Shown here: one piece after another, positions 15,028-15,447 of the stretch
Numbering within the stretch: position 1 is the first letter of the stretch
How the letters are laid out: every line of letters starts with the position of its first letter
Assembly: GCA_964459065.1 (NCBI GenBank)
Contig: CAYWMN010000071.1
Coordinates: 1-15,447 of the forward strand
Source: JAMCXS01 sp964459065
Lineage (GTDB): Bacteria > Acidobacteriota > Terriglobia > UBA7540
Length of the DNA stretch: 15,447 bases
Direction: 5' to 3'
Position numbers and translations under genes: made by a program
The notes under the pieces: model-generated
The model's database searches: none
What the model was told of the DNA's origin: nothing
Seen by the model: the letters and a program-made list of their open reading frames with translations, nothing else

Positions 15028-15294
15028 ATGACCGTAAAAGAATGGGAGGATCAGCTTCACCAGGAAGGCTTCAGCCATACCTACGTCTGGCAAGACGGCC
15101 CCGGCGCTTTTTATCCCGACCACACTCACCCGGACCTCACCGCGCACGTGATCCTTGCCGGCGAGATGACGCTCTCGACCGGAGGCGAGTCCCGAACTTG
15201 CCGCGTGGGCGACCGCTGTGACGTTCCCGCCCGCGCCGTGCACTCCGCCCGTATGGGGCCGGAAGGCTGCCGTTACCTGATCGGAGAAAAGTAA
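15028..15294 (+). CDS. Small single-domain cupin protein
   Basis: An 88-residue cupin, the only complete plus-strand gene. ATG 15028 is preceded by GGAGGAG at 9 nt; an in-frame ATG at 14998 exists but would place that site inside the gene. Motif 1 is DHTHPDLTAHVILAGEM, with His32 and His34. The usual Glu of the HxHx(3-4)E pattern is absent, with His40 nearby. Motif 2 is GDRCDVPARAVHSA, with His72. A metal-binding beta-barrel is therefore likely, with an unusual fourth ligand. The C-terminus (GPEGCRYLIGEK) looks conserved. Substrate and reaction are unknown; proteins this small often act as sensors, isomerases or dioxygenase-like enzymes. It diverges from the membrane-protein unit and may share its control region. 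Confidence 0.82.
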   Translation: MTVKEWEDQLHQEGFSHTYVWQDGPGAFYPDHTHPDLTAHVILAGEMTLSTGGESRTCRVGDRCDVPARAVHSARMGPEGCRYLIGEK

Positions 15295-15349
15295 AGAAAC
15301 ACTGCCCGGTCCCGCCGCCGCGGTTTCCCTCGCCGGCGGCAGGGTTTCT
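15295..15349. terminator. Bidirectional terminator-like hairpin
   Basis: Begins directly after the cupin stop. AGAAACACTGCC (15295-15306) pairs with GGCAGGGTTTCT (15338-15349) at 11 of 12 positions. An alternative GC stem is also possible (GCCGCCG 15314-15320 with CGGCGGC 15334-15340). The A-rich and T-rich outer arms suit termination in both directions between two convergent genes. The right arm runs into the stop codon of the minus-strand gene. Confidence 0.5.
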
Positions 15350-15447
15350 AGTGAACCGAATGGACGGAGTCCGCCGGGGCCAAAACAAATTGACACTTGC
15401 GGGTGGTTTTGCTGCAAGTGAGCGCGCCGCGGCGCACCAACTGCTCG
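15348..15447 (-). CDS. 3' end of an unidentified gene entering from the right edge
   Basis: From the right edge the minus strand reads 32 codons without a stop to TAG at 15348, with the GC-rich third positions of its neighbours. The peptide includes VRRGALTCSKTTRKCQF and ends ADSVHSVH. There are two Cys, in CSKTTRKC, possibly a disulfide or metal pair, but too little is visible to name a family. The convergent arrangement with the cupin and the hairpin between them support a real gene end. Confidence 0.4.
   Translation of the reverse strand, partial: EQLVRRGALTCSKTTRKCQFVLAPADSVHSVH

Noticed and set aside
14737..15417. Minus-strand frame of 226 codons over the cupin and the divergent control region
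   Set aside because: It is antisense to the cupin, crosses the terminator hairpin and overlaps the membrane-protein start in another frame. It has no motif or ribosome-binding site.
1..15447. CRISPR arrays, tRNA or rRNA genes, prophage or toxin-antitoxin pairs
   Set aside because: I looked for regularly spaced repeats, cloverleaf-like or conserved rRNA segments, and phage or toxin motifs on both strands and saw none.

Overview
This is a high-GC window (about 60% by eye) with strongly GC-biased third codon positions. Nearly every gene lies on the minus strand; the one complete plus-strand gene is a small cupin at the right end. The gene set is typical of an environmental bacterium resembling the Acidobacteriota: a LolA-like/TlpA fusion, a YVTN-propeller/phosphoesterase lipoprotein, and a six-helix membrane protein paired with a winged-helix regulator. 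That assignment is inference from gene style; there is no rRNA or marker phylogeny here. Ten Ns at 4279-4288 show the sequence is a scaffold, most likely metagenomic.

Reading in the direction of transcription (right to left), the layout is as follows. A partial minus-strand gene enters at the right edge and converges on the cupin, with a bidirectional terminator-like hairpin between them. Divergent from the cupin is a tight unit: membrane protein (14881-14267), HTH regulator overlapping it by 11 nt, then a cis-prenyltransferase of the UppS family. Next come single genes with 180-280 bp spacers: a secreted SGNH hydrolase, a YbaK-type aminoacyl-tRNA deacylase, an SDR oxidoreductase and a large propeller/phosphoesterase lipoprotein. 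A PcrA/UvrD helicase follows, then a closely spaced run: the LolA-like/TlpA protein (broken by the assembly gap), a 51-residue very basic protein that is easily missed, an APC amino-acid permease, a secreted S1-P1/phospholipase C-like hydrolase, and an adenosine deaminase cut by the left edge.

Functionally this is mostly housekeeping and envelope biology: DNA repair, tRNA proofreading, polyprenyl carrier synthesis, envelope redox, amino-acid uptake, extracellular hydrolysis and purine salvage. I see no phage, IS, CRISPR, toxin-antitoxin or biosynthetic cluster, and no tRNA or rRNA.

The points most worth a second look are: the assembly junction at 4240-4445, where a 39-nt near-identical repeat flanks the gap and a 29% GC open segment that looks foreign; the small basic protein; the variant active-site motifs of the UppS homologue and its linkage to a regulator; and the regulatory DNA between the membrane protein and the cupin. 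I did not find a convincing undescribed multi-gene system.
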